Source of the DNA: Bacterioplanoides sp965200585
GTDB taxonomy: Bacteria > Pseudomonadota > Gammaproteobacteria > Pseudomonadales > Oceanobacteraceae
Direction: 5' to 3' (one strand)
NCBI RefSeq assembly: GCF_965200585.1
Contig: NZ_OZ241361.1
DNA: 64,000 nucleotides
In this document: piece after piece, positions 16,384 to 23,608 of the stretch
Position numbering within the stretch: position 1 is the first letter of the stretch
How the letters are laid out: the number at the start of each line of letters is the position of its first letter
Notes under the pieces: generated by a model
What the model was told of the DNA's origin: nothing
The model's input: the letters and a program-made list of their open reading frames with translations, nothing else
Databases searched by the model: none
Position numbers and translations under genes: made by a program

Positions 16384-16863
16384 ATGTCTGAATTTTCTCA
16401 TGTAAATGCCAATGGCGAAGCCAATATGGTCGACGTTAGCGCAAAGGCAGCGACTGTCCGGGTTGCTCGGGCGGAAGGTTACGTCAATATGAGCGCTGAG
16501 ACTCTGGCGAAAATTCTCGCCGGAGATCATCACAAAGGTGATGTATTTTCTGTTGCGCGCATCGCCGGTATTCAGGCCGCCAAACAAACCAGCAACCTGA
16601 TTCCATTGTGTCACCCGCTGATGTTATCCAAAGTCGCAGTGGAATTTCAGCCAGAGCCAGAGCAAAACCGTGTGCGGATCGAGTCTCTCTGTAAATTAAC
16701 CGGCCAGACTGGTGTTGAAATGGAAGCACTCACGGCGGTTTCTGTTACCGCACTTACGTTGTTTGATATGTGCAAAGCGGTTGATCCGGGCATGGAGATT
16801 TCCAGTGTCAGAGTGCTGGAAAAACAAGGCGGCAAAACCGGCCACTGGCAGGCAGGAGAATAG
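16384..16863 (+). CDS. moaC: cyclic pyranopterin monophosphate synthase MoaC
   Basis: Converts the MoaA product to cyclic pyranopterin monophosphate. The protein has 159 residues. Conserved segments are ANMVDVSAK, GVEMEALTAVSVTALTLFDM and the catalytic Lys region DMCKAVDPGM near residue 125. The conserved LIPLCHPLML stretch that lines the active site is present. It follows moaB by 29 bp and precedes moaD by 2 bp, in one operon. Confidence 0.96.
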   Translation: MSEFSHVNANGEANMVDVSAKAATVRVARAEGYVNMSAETLAKILAGDHHKGDVFSVARIAGIQAAKQTSNLIPLCHPLMLSKVAVEFQPEPEQNRVRIESLCKLTGQTGVEMEALTAVSVTALTLFDMCKAVDPGMEISSVRVLEKQGGKTGHWQAGE

Positions 16864-16865
16864 CA

Positions 16866-17114
16866 ATGAAAGTGTTATTTTTTGCCCAGCTGCGAGAGCG
16901 CTTAAACTGCGACAGTACTGAACTGAATATCGAATTACCTGCTCGGGTTAATGAAATACGCGAAGCGCTGCTTGTCCGGTTTCCAGATCATACCGATTTA
17001 TTGCAAAGCGGCAGAGCGCTGGTTGCGATTAACCAGGAGTTAATTAATAACGAAGCCACCGAAGTAACTGCATCGGATGAAGTTGCTTTTTTCCCACCCG
17101 TTACCGGCGGTTAA
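16866..17114 (+). CDS. moaD: molybdopterin synthase small subunit MoaD
   Basis: Ubiquitin-like sulfur carrier of 82 residues. The C-terminal FFPPVTGG ends in the Gly-Gly that is activated and thiocarboxylated. It forms a heterotetramer with MoaE. The ATG at 16866 overlaps no neighbour, and the AGGAGAATAGCA before it supplies a strong ribosome site inside the end of moaC. Confidence 0.94.
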   Translation: MKVLFFAQLRERLNCDSTELNIELPARVNEIREALLVRFPDHTDLLQSGRALVAINQELINNEATEVTASDEVAFFPPVTGG

Positions 17115-17132
17115 ATTTTCAGGTATCCAGTT

Positions 17133-17588
17133 ATGCATGACTTTATCCGCGTTCAGGAAGCCGACTTTGATATCAACGCCGAATATCAGGCTATGCGTGA
17201 CAATAACCGAGAAGACGGTGCTATTGTATTTTTTGTTGGTCAGGTACGGGAAATGAATCAGGGCTCAGAAGTCACTGGGTTATATCTGGAGCATTACCCA
17301 GCGATGACTGAGAAATCACTACAGAGTATTGTGGCCGAAGCTCGTGAACGCTGGCCGATGTTAAACCGTGTTCGTTTAATTCATCGGGTTGGCCAACTAC
17401 ATATTTCTGATCAGATTGTATTTGTTGCCGTTAGCAGCAGCCATCGAGAGGCTGCGTTTGAAGCCTGCCATTTTATTATGGATTTCCTGAAAAACCGGGC
17501 ACCGTTCTGGAAAAAAGAAACCATTGAGTCAGGTGACCGCTGGGTAGAAGCGCTTCAGAAAGATAAAGATGCGCTGGATAAGTGGTGA
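17133..17588 (+). CDS. moaE: molybdopterin synthase catalytic subunit MoaE
   Basis: Adds two sulfurs to cyclic pyranopterin monophosphate to make molybdopterin. The protein has 151 residues. Typical segments are GAIVFFVGQVREMN, LEHYPAMTEKSL, RVRLIHRVGQLHISDQIVFV, SSHREAAFEACHFIMDFLK and the catalytic FWKKE near the C-terminus. It is the last gene of the moa operon. A weak AT-rich hairpin follows at 17592-17608. Confidence 0.95.
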   Translation: MHDFIRVQEADFDINAEYQAMRDNNREDGAIVFFVGQVREMNQGSEVTGLYLEHYPAMTEKSLQSIVAEARERWPMLNRVRLIHRVGQLHISDQIVFVAVSSSHREAAFEACHFIMDFLKNRAPFWKKETIESGDRWVEALQKDKDALDKW

Positions 17589-17629
17589 TGAGATAATTTT
17601 ATATTATCACTACTATATCAGCAGTCTTG

Positions 17630-18022
17630 TTATTTTATATTTAACTCACCCCTGATTCTTGATTTAATCAGTACAATAAATTTGTGTAAATTTTTTACTC
17701 CATTCTCAACATCGTTACTCTCAAGGCACTCGATAAACCTCTCAATTCCATCAATCTCATCTTGCTTTCCGTAAAGTTGAATATTAGAGCGAGCAGTTTC
17801 AATTTTTTTTAACAAATCAGGATCAGCCTCAAATGGCGCTCCGTATTTTTGCATTGTGAACCAAACAGGTAAAAATGATTCGAGAGCTCCGAGGCGGTAC
17901 TCCAATCGTCTTTTAGCTATTTCATGCTTGCGAGATAAAATATTATTTACGAACCAGCCAATGACAACCACTACAACAGATATAAGAGGTATATAATCCT
18001 TCATGATCATACATATTTCCAT
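17630..18022 (-). CDS. hypothetical single-pass membrane protein
   Basis: Not recognised. The protein of up to 130 residues has one N-terminal hydrophobic segment (YIPLISVVVVVIGWFVNNIL), then a basic, helical cytoplasmic-type stretch (SRKHEIAKRRLEYRLGALES). The remaining 80 residues look helical. The gene is clearly more AT-rich than the moa operon beside it. The start could be 18022, 18010 or 18004. AAGG lies 12 bases before the first. Confidence 0.6.
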   Translation of the reverse strand: MEICMIMKDYIPLISVVVVVIGWFVNNILSRKHEIAKRRLEYRLGALESFLPVWFTMQKYGAPFEADPDLLKKIETARSNIQLYGKQDEIDGIERFIECLESNDVENGVKNLHKFIVLIKSRIRGELNIK

Positions 18023-18115
18023 AACATTCGTATACCTTAATAATTTTATCTATTGACAGCCAGACCGTTCCTATCGGCTAAACGAGTACCTTATATTATT
18101 GGTTTAATAATATAT

Positions 18116-18523
18116 TCATTCAGGAAAGCCACTAAAGTTTTTAGCTTCTAACCCTTCTTTTAACCAACACGCTTCTTCTGATGAGAATATATTGGCTTGA
18201 GGTTTTATATCTGGCATCTCATTTAGCGAGCCTGCTGGCACAATAAGTGATGTTTTAGTTTTATTAACAAATGGCAGCGCTGAACCACATTCTCTGCAAA
18301 ACGCTTTAGAAAACTCTCTTTCTGGATGTTCATAAGTAACAACATTACCTTCACCGCTAACCCATTCTATATTATCTGGATCTGTGAATATATTTGAAGC
18401 AAATGCCGAGCCTGTTAATTGTTGGCATTGTTTGCAATGACAATGATAGAAAGCCTTAAAATTGTCATTCATCGAGAATTTTACGTGCCCACACAAGCAC
18501 TCTCCCGTTAAAATTTTACTCAA
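18116..18523 (-). CDS. GFA-domain protein (glutathione-dependent formaldehyde-activating enzyme family)
   Basis: Zinc-binding CENP-V/GFA domain protein of 135 residues. The cysteine pattern is complete: CLCGHVKF near residue 9, CHCKQCQQ near residue 28 and CRECGSALPF near residue 96. Family members range from S-hydroxymethylglutathione formation to unknown roles, so the reaction is not certain. Like its neighbour at 17630 it is AT-rich, suggesting a small acquired patch between the moa operon and the acyl-CoA dehydrogenase. Confidence 0.88.
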   Translation of the reverse strand: MSKILTGECLCGHVKFSMNDNFKAFYHCHCKQCQQLTGSAFASNIFTDPDNIEWVSGEGNVVTYEHPEREFSKAFCRECGSALPFVNKTKTSLIVPAGSLNEMPDIKPQANIFSSEEACWLKEGLEAKNFSGFPE

Positions 18524-18628
18524 TTTCTACATTCTCCATATTTTTAACTACTTAATGACATCTGACCTTACATTGGTGAATATTATTATGATCCATCATA
18601 ATAATGAACATCTATTTTTTATACACCC

Positions 18629-20431
18629 TCAAAACCAATCCGCCTGCATATCCAAGCAAGTGGTATCAAACGTCGTTAATAATTTGGCCTGATGATTAAT
18701 CTCACCCATTTCCCAGCGCATAAAATACTGCGCTGCTTGTAGTTTGCCAGCTAGGAATTGCTGGTCTTCTTCCACATCAGAATCAGCAAACGTTTCAACG
18801 GCTTTGTCAGCCATCTCTAACCACAACCAGCCAATCACCATCTTGCCCATCATATCCAGGAAAACAGCCGAGTTAGCCAAGCCTTGTTCAACCTCACCCT
18901 GTTGCAGTTTTTGGCCTAAAGCCATAACACATTCAATAAATACGGTGAGATGTCGCTGATACATTTCAACCAGCGGGGTTAGCGGCCTTTTCTGAATGGC
19001 AGACCTTAATGTTTGTTTAACCTTCGCCAGCAGCAGTTGCTGGCCTTTGCCATTGTATTGCCACATTTTCCGCCCTAATAAATCCAAAGACTGAATACCA
19101 TGAGTACCTTCGTGAATTGGATTTAAACGATTATCGCGATAACACTGCTCCACCGGATATTCGCGGATATAACCGGAACCACCCAGCACCTGAATCGCTA
19201 AGTCATTCGCACGCGGGCCATAATAAGACGGAAAAGATTTAACGATAGGCGTTAATAAATCGAGCAGAATAGCGCTGTCTTCTGCTTTGCTCTGATCAAC
19301 TTCGCCTTCCATTTCGTCCACCAGCCGCGAGGCAAATAAACATAATGCCAGCGAGCCTTCGACATAACTTTTTTGCGCCAGCAACATACGTTTTACATCC
19401 GCATGTTCAACAATATTTATAGGTTTGGAATTCGGTTCCCGATTATCGATATGGCGGCCCTGAGGGCGGTTCCGGGCGTAATCGAGTGATTCCAGATAAC
19501 CCCGGTAGCCAATCATGGCGGCACCAAGGCCAACACCAATACGCGCTTCGTTCATCATTTTGAACATGTACGACAGGCCTTTATTGGCTTCGCCAATTAA
19601 ATAGCCATGGCAGTTATCCTGCTCACCAAAGTTCAATACAGTAGAAGTAGTGCCGCGATAACCCATTTTATGTAACAGGCCAGCCAGTTTAACGTCGTTA
19701 CGTCCGGCCAGGGAGCCATCGGGATTGGTTAAAAATTTCGGCACAATAAACAGCGAGATACCTTTTACACCGGCCGGAGCGCCTTCGATGCGTGCCAACA
19801 CCAAATGCACAATATTCTCGGTGATATCCTGATCACCACCAGAGATATACATTTTCTGGCCTTTAATACGATAACTGCCATCGGCGTGAGGAATGGCTTT
19901 GGTGGTCAGGTCGCCCAGCGACGAGCCAACATCCGGTTCGGTTAAAGCCATGGTTCCGGCAAAACGACCATCAAACATTGGCGGCAGAAAGGTAGACTTC
20001 TGCTGCTCACTGCCAAAAGCATGAATCACGTTCGCCGCCGCGCTGGTTAAGAAAGGGTAACCCGCCGTTGATGGATTCGCAGCCAGAAAATAGGCATTAC
20101 AGGCGGCATGAATCAGGGATGGCAATTGCATACCACCATCGGCAAAATTATGGCGGGCCGATATCAGGCCGGACTCGGCGAAATGCTTCCAGGCGGCTTT
20201 TACCTCAGGAATGGTGGTAACGGTTTCACCGTCAAACTGTGGCTCCTGCGCATCGGCTTTGGCGTTATGCGGCAGAAAATCATGCTCCGCCATTTGCTCC
20301 GATGTTTTCAGAATGCCATCAAACGTGGTGCGATCGTGATCACTAAATCGCGCCATCTGAGTCAGCTGCTCAGCATCAAACACCTGATACAGTAAAAATT
20401 CGAGATCCTTTTCGTTCACCAACTTAGACAT
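18629..20431 (-). CDS. acyl-CoA dehydrogenase, large (~600 residue) type
   Basis: FAD-dependent acyl-CoA dehydrogenase of 600 residues. The FAD/substrate signature is GTMALTEPDVGSSLGDL, followed by GQKMYISGGDQD. The C-terminal domain has LGGSGYIREYPVEQCYRDNR and the NPIHEGTHGIQSLDLLGRK segment common to DmdC/AidB-like long forms. Homologues act on fatty acyl-CoA or 3-methylmercaptopropionyl-CoA; context does not decide. The start at 20431 (MSKLVNEKDLEFLL) is preferred over the adjacent ATG at 20434. Confidence 0.9.
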   Translation of the reverse strand: MSKLVNEKDLEFLLYQVFDAEQLTQMARFSDHDRTTFDGILKTSEQMAEHDFLPHNAKADAQEPQFDGETVTTIPEVKAAWKHFAESGLISARHNFADGGMQLPSLIHAACNAYFLAANPSTAGYPFLTSAAANVIHAFGSEQQKSTFLPPMFDGRFAGTMALTEPDVGSSLGDLTTKAIPHADGSYRIKGQKMYISGGDQDITENIVHLVLARIEGAPAGVKGISLFIVPKFLTNPDGSLAGRNDVKLAGLLHKMGYRGTTSTVLNFGEQDNCHGYLIGEANKGLSYMFKMMNEARIGVGLGAAMIGYRGYLESLDYARNRPQGRHIDNREPNSKPINIVEHADVKRMLLAQKSYVEGSLALCLFASRLVDEMEGEVDQSKAEDSAILLDLLTPIVKSFPSYYGPRANDLAIQVLGGSGYIREYPVEQCYRDNRLNPIHEGTHGIQSLDLLGRKMWQYNGKGQQLLLAKVKQTLRSAIQKRPLTPLVEMYQRHLTVFIECVMALGQKLQQGEVEQGLANSAVFLDMMGKMVIGWLWLEMADKAVETFADSDVEEDQQFLAGKLQAAQYFMRWEMGEINHQAKLLTTFDTTCLDMQADWF

Positions 20432-20581
20432 CACATCACTCCGATAAGATTATGACCTGCACCTGTTAACAGGTTTTAGTCAGTATCAGGCGCAACAGGG
20501 TGAAGAGATATTGGCATTAATGACTTACTGGAAGCTAAAAGAGACAAAGGCAACGTAAATAGCTCGTTGAGTAAAGGGGGC

Positions 20582-20622
20582 AAAAAAAGACCCGATAGTC
20601 ATTGGGGGCGAACTACCGGGTC
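20582..20622 (-). terminator. intrinsic terminator of the small RNA
   Basis: On the minus strand GACCCG (20622-20617) and TAGT pair with ACTA and CGGGTC (ending at 20589) around a C-rich loop, followed by seven T residues (20588-20582). It sits where the ErsA-like transcript should end. Confidence 0.88.
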
Positions 20623-20713
20623 AACTTCGGATCATTGGGGAAGTACCGAAGAAAAAGAACTACCTATGGAGAAGTAATGGCTTTTCACCATTCTGTTCCC
20701 AGCGGGAATATAT
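20582..20713 (-). ncRNA. ErsA/Spot 42-position small RNA (~130 nt)
   Basis: No protein is encoded in 20435-20867. On the minus strand a sigma-E type promoter at 20746-20718 is followed by about 130 bases ending in a strong intrinsic terminator. The transcript shows a 5' hairpin (AATGG/CCATT), a CU-rich single-stranded stretch (ACTTCTCCAT then TTCTTTTTCTTC), a CTTCGG/CCGAAG hairpin with CCCCAATGA in its loop, and a terminator hairpin with a similar CCCCCAATGA loop. Spot 42 in enterobacteria and ErsA in Pseudomonas lie at the engB 3' end. ErsA is also about 130 nt and sigma-22 dependent. I therefore infer an ErsA homologue; sequence identity was not tested. Confidence 0.75.
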
Positions 20714-20717
20714 TCAC

Positions 20718-20746
20718 TATAGACGCTGATCCGGGTTTTGGGTTCC
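20718..20746 (-). promoter_or_regulatory. sigma-E/AlgU (RpoE) type promoter of the small RNA
   Basis: GGAACCC (20746-20740) and GTCTATA (20724-20718) on the minus strand match the extracytoplasmic sigma-E consensus (GGAACTT, GTCTAA) with the usual 16-base spacing between AAC-type and TCT-type cores. The start point would be near 20713, giving a transcript of about 130 nt. Confidence 0.72.
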
Positions 20747-20808
20747 GCAGACAAAAAAGTTAATTGTTTTTTACAATCAAAAACATTCAATTCATAGCTT
20801 AGAAAAAC

Positions 20809-20839
20809 AAAAAAGGGCCAACCATACGATTGACCCTTT
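20809..20839 (-). terminator. intrinsic terminator of engB
   Basis: On the minus strand AGGGTCAA (20837-20830) pairs with TTGGCCCT (20821-20814, one G-U pair), followed by a T-run (20813-20809). It lies 30 bases beyond the engB stop and upstream of the sRNA promoter, insulating the two. Confidence 0.85.
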
Positions 20840-20867
20840 CTGCTCAGGCAATACAGCAATGAAGGCG

Positions 20868-21530
20868 TTATTCCGGATCGGGCACACCCACGGCTAAGTC
20901 TTCTTCTGCGTCGGCTTCTGGAGGCAGCAACCAGCTGTTTAAACGATTCTTAAGAATCTTCAGACCATCACCGTTGTGCGATGAGAAGGTTTGCACTGTC
21001 ACCAGGTCGCCAAGGTCTTTGACGGCTTTCTTTACCTGCAACAAGGTATTCTGCGCCGGGCCGCGCTTGAGTTTGTCGGCCTTGGTGAGCAGGATATGCA
21101 CTGGCATCTGCTTTTCCCGTGCCCAATCCAGCATGGAGTTATCAAACTCTTTCAGCGGATGGCGGATATCCATCAGCAGCACCAGCCCAACCAGCACTTC
21201 ACGCTTATCCAGATAGTTACCCAGCTCTTTTTGCCATTCATTTTTCTTGGCAACCGGTACCTTGGCAAAGCCATAGCCGGGCAAATCCACCAGACATAAC
21301 GGCGTTTCTGCGATCTGAAAGTAGTTAATCAGCTGGGTACGGCCAGGCGTTTTACTGGTACGCGCCAGCTTTTTATTGCCGGTAAGCGTATTCAGTGCAC
21401 TGGACTTTCCGGCGTTCGAACGCCCGGCAAATGCGACTTCCCGCAACACATCCATGGGGCATTGATTCAGTTTTGCCGCACTTTTAACGAAGTGTGTATT
21501 GGTGTAGGTCAATGATTCTTGATCTAACAT
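20868..21530 (-). CDS. engB: ribosome biogenesis GTPase EngB (YihA/YsxC)
   Basis: Essential GTP-binding protein for large-subunit assembly, 220 residues. The G1 motif is FAGRSNAGKSSALN, G2 is within KTPGRTQLINYF, G3 is LVDLPGYGFAKV and G4 is LTKADKL. The C-terminus carries a short acidic tail (EADAEEDLAVGVPDPE). It is divergent from the cytochrome genes. polA, the usual neighbour in Pseudomonas and E. coli, is 18 kb away, but the sRNA stays at the engB 3' end. Confidence 0.95.
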   Translation of the reverse strand: MLDQESLTYTNTHFVKSAAKLNQCPMDVLREVAFAGRSNAGKSSALNTLTGNKKLARTSKTPGRTQLINYFQIAETPLCLVDLPGYGFAKVPVAKKNEWQKELGNYLDKREVLVGLVLLMDIRHPLKEFDNSMLDWAREKQMPVHILLTKADKLKRGPAQNTLLQVKKAVKDLGDLVTVQTFSSHNGDGLKILKNRLNSWLLPPEADAEEDLAVGVPDPE

Positions 21531-21566
21531 AAGGTAAACGTAATGACCGCCCTGAATTTAATGTTA

Positions 21567-21572
21567 TATAAT
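21567..21572 (+). promoter_or_regulatory. -10 box of the cytochrome operon promoter
   Basis: A perfect TATAAT at 21567-21572 lies 93 bp before the first cytochrome gene, with ATGACC about 18 bp upstream as a weak -35. The resulting leader of about 85 nt contains an inverted CATCGCC/GGGCGATG pair (21574-21616) that could fold. Confidence 0.5.
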
Positions 21573-21664
21573 GCATCGCCTTTGGATGACGCTCTCATTC
21601 TATCACAGGGCGATGAGTTCGAGGCTAAGCTTCTAAAAATGAGCAATAGAGAGAGACTCACAAG

Positions 21665-21961
21665 ATGAAAAAATTAGCTGTGATGGCCGCTGCAGTTGTA
21701 GCGATGAGTGCAAACGTAAACGCTTTCGACGTAGATACTAAGTACAAGCAAGCTTGTGCAGCGTGCCACGCTGCGGGTGTTGCCGGTGCCCCTAAAGCCT
21801 TTGATGCGGCTGCCTGGGAAGCACGTATGGCAACCGGTATGGACGCACTGGTCGCCAGTGTGACCAATGGTAAAGGTGCAATGCCTCCACGCGGTTTGTG
21901 CATGGATTGTACCGCTGATCAGTACAAGCAACTGATCAACCATATGGCTGCGCCGAAGTAA
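21665..21961 (+). CDS. small cytochrome c5-family protein
   Basis: Periplasmic monoheme cytochrome of 98 residues. The signal peptide (MKKLAVMAAAVVAMSANVNA) is followed by the heme site CAACH near residue 33. A GKGAMPPRGLCMDCTADQ segment holds the Met ligand and CxxC pair of the c5 family. It is 33 bp upstream of cytochrome c4, so the pair is probably co-transcribed to feed a terminal oxidase or another acceptor. Confidence 0.9.
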   Translation: MKKLAVMAAAVVAMSANVNAFDVDTKYKQACAACHAAGVAGAPKAFDAAAWEARMATGMDALVASVTNGKGAMPPRGLCMDCTADQYKQLINHMAAPK

Positions 21962-21994
21962 GACAACGAATTTACTTATAACCTGGACCTGATG

Positions 21995-22597
21995 ATGAAA
22001 AACCTGTTGATTAGCCTGATCGTTTCTGCCGGATTGATGTCTGTTGCTCACGCTGGTGATGCAGACGCTGGAAAAGCCAAAGCCGCCACCTGTGGTGCCT
22101 GTCACGGCGCTGATGGTAACAGCCTGGCTCCCACCTTCCCGAAACTGGCTGGTCAGGGCGAACGCTACCTGAACAAACAGATCAAAGACATTCGTGACGG
22201 TAAACGTCAGGTTCCTGAGATGACGGCGTTTGTTGCAGGTCTGAGCGATGAAGATATTGCCGATCTGGCTGCCTACTATGCTTCTCAGGCACCGACCGCC
22301 GGTGGCGCTGATGAAAACCTAGTTGAACTGGGTCAGCGTATTTACCGTGCCGGTGTTGAAGATAAAGGCATTCCCGCTTGTCTGGCATGTCATGGCCCGG
22401 CAGGTGCGGGTATCGAAAACGCAGGTTTCCCACGTCTGGCGGGTCAGCATGCTGACTACACCAAAGCTCAGCTGAACAAGTTCAGCATGGAGCAACGTCA
22501 GAACGATGGCGACACCCGTGTTATGCGTGATATCGCTAAGCGTATGCATGCGACTGAGATCGAAGCAGTTGCATCTTACATTCAGGGCCTGCGTTAA
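21995..22597 (+). CDS. diheme cytochrome c4
   Basis: Two-domain periplasmic cytochrome of about 200 residues. The signal peptide ends near SVAHA. Heme sites are CGACHGADGNS near residue 34 and CLACHGPAGAG near residue 129. Each domain ends in a Met-ligand segment (VPEMTAFVAGLSDEDI and DTRVMRDIAKRM). The internal duplication is typical of cytochrome c4, an electron donor to cbb3 oxidases. ATG at 21992 or 21995 may be used. A strong terminator follows. Confidence 0.95.
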   Translation: MKNLLISLIVSAGLMSVAHAGDADAGKAKAATCGACHGADGNSLAPTFPKLAGQGERYLNKQIKDIRDGKRQVPEMTAFVAGLSDEDIADLAAYYASQAPTAGGADENLVELGQRIYRAGVEDKGIPACLACHGPAGAGIENAGFPRLAGQHADYTKAQLNKFSMEQRQNDGDTRVMRDIAKRMHATEIEAVASYIQGLR

Positions 22598-22611
22598 TCG
22601 CCAGCTCTTAG

Positions 22612-22637
22612 AAAAAGCGGCTTCGGCCGCTTTTTTT
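22612..22637 (+). terminator. intrinsic terminator after cytochrome c4
   Basis: AAAAAGCGGC (22612-22621) pairs with GCCGCTTTTT around a TTCG tetraloop, followed by further T residues to 22637. It ends the cytochrome operon before dsbA. Confidence 0.95.
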
Positions 22638-22787
22638 ATGCCTGCAATCTAAGCATAAGGCCGCTTATCCTGATTCAGTCCGGCTTTACCAAGCTTTTCA
22701 TAGCCGTTAGTGGGCGCAACTCCCTCTTTTATGCAAGAATGCGAATTCTTTCTTTTACAACCATGACCGCAACAACGGGAGCAATAT

Positions 22788-23432
22788 ATGTTTTCTCAGG
22801 TTAAGAAATGGATGCTGGCGACAGTGGTACTGCTCACGGCTTCGTTCTCTCAGGCTGCACCTTATGAAGCAGGCAAGCAATACACGGTACTGGATCAGCC
22901 CGTTCCGGTATTAGCCGATGGCAAAATCCACGTTGAAGAAGCCTTCTGGTATGGCTGCCCACACTGCTTCCACCTGGAAAGTGTCCTGAAGCCGTGGAAA
23001 CAACAACTGGCAGCGGATGTCAGCTTCACGGGTGTTCCGGCAATGTTTGGTCGCGCCTGGGTTGTTCATGCACAGCTGTATTACGTAGCAGATGTACTGG
23101 GTGTATTACCTCAGGTGCATGATGCGATTTTCCGTGCTCTGCATATCGAAAAACAACGTCTGCTGGATCGTGATGATCAGCGCGATTTTCTGGTTAAAAA
23201 AGCGGGTGTTTCAGCAAAAGATTTCGATAAAGCGTATGAGTCTTTCACCGTTAAAAGCCGTATGAAGCAAGGCGACCAGCGTATCCGTGCGTTCAAAATC
23301 ACTGGTGTACCAGCACTGATCGTACAAGGTAAATACGTTGTTACCGCTCAAACAGCAGGTGGTCAGAACCAGATGCTGAAAGTAGTGGATTATCTGATCG
23401 AAAAAGAACGTCAGGCCTTATCAGATCGATAA
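22788..23432 (+). CDS. dsbA: thiol:disulfide interchange protein DsbA
   Basis: Periplasmic oxidase that inserts disulfides into exported proteins, 214 residues. A signal peptide ends near SFSQA. The thioredoxin-fold active site is FWYGCPHCFHLE, and the cis-Pro loop is ITGVPALIV. Its redox partner DsbB is encoded in the same window at 53049. The gene lies between cytochrome c4 and dgcH as in pseudomonads. Confidence 0.95.
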   Translation: MFSQVKKWMLATVVLLTASFSQAAPYEAGKQYTVLDQPVPVLADGKIHVEEAFWYGCPHCFHLESVLKPWKQQLAADVSFTGVPAMFGRAWVVHAQLYYVADVLGVLPQVHDAIFRALHIEKQRLLDRDDQRDFLVKKAGVSAKDFDKAYESFTVKSRMKQGDQRIRAFKITGVPALIVQGKYVVTAQTAGGQNQMLKVVDYLIEKERQALSDR

Positions 23433-23608
23433 TCATCTAAGCTTGACCAAAGATTGGTGGCCTGTCTGGCTGCCGATCTTATCCCTGCCAAAACCCCACA
23501 GCTTACCCCGCCCACCCTCCATTATTAACAAAGTTGTTTTTAATCAGCAGATTTGTCTGCATCTTCTATACTTCCACGCACATGATTTGAACAACAAGGT
23601 GAGTACCC

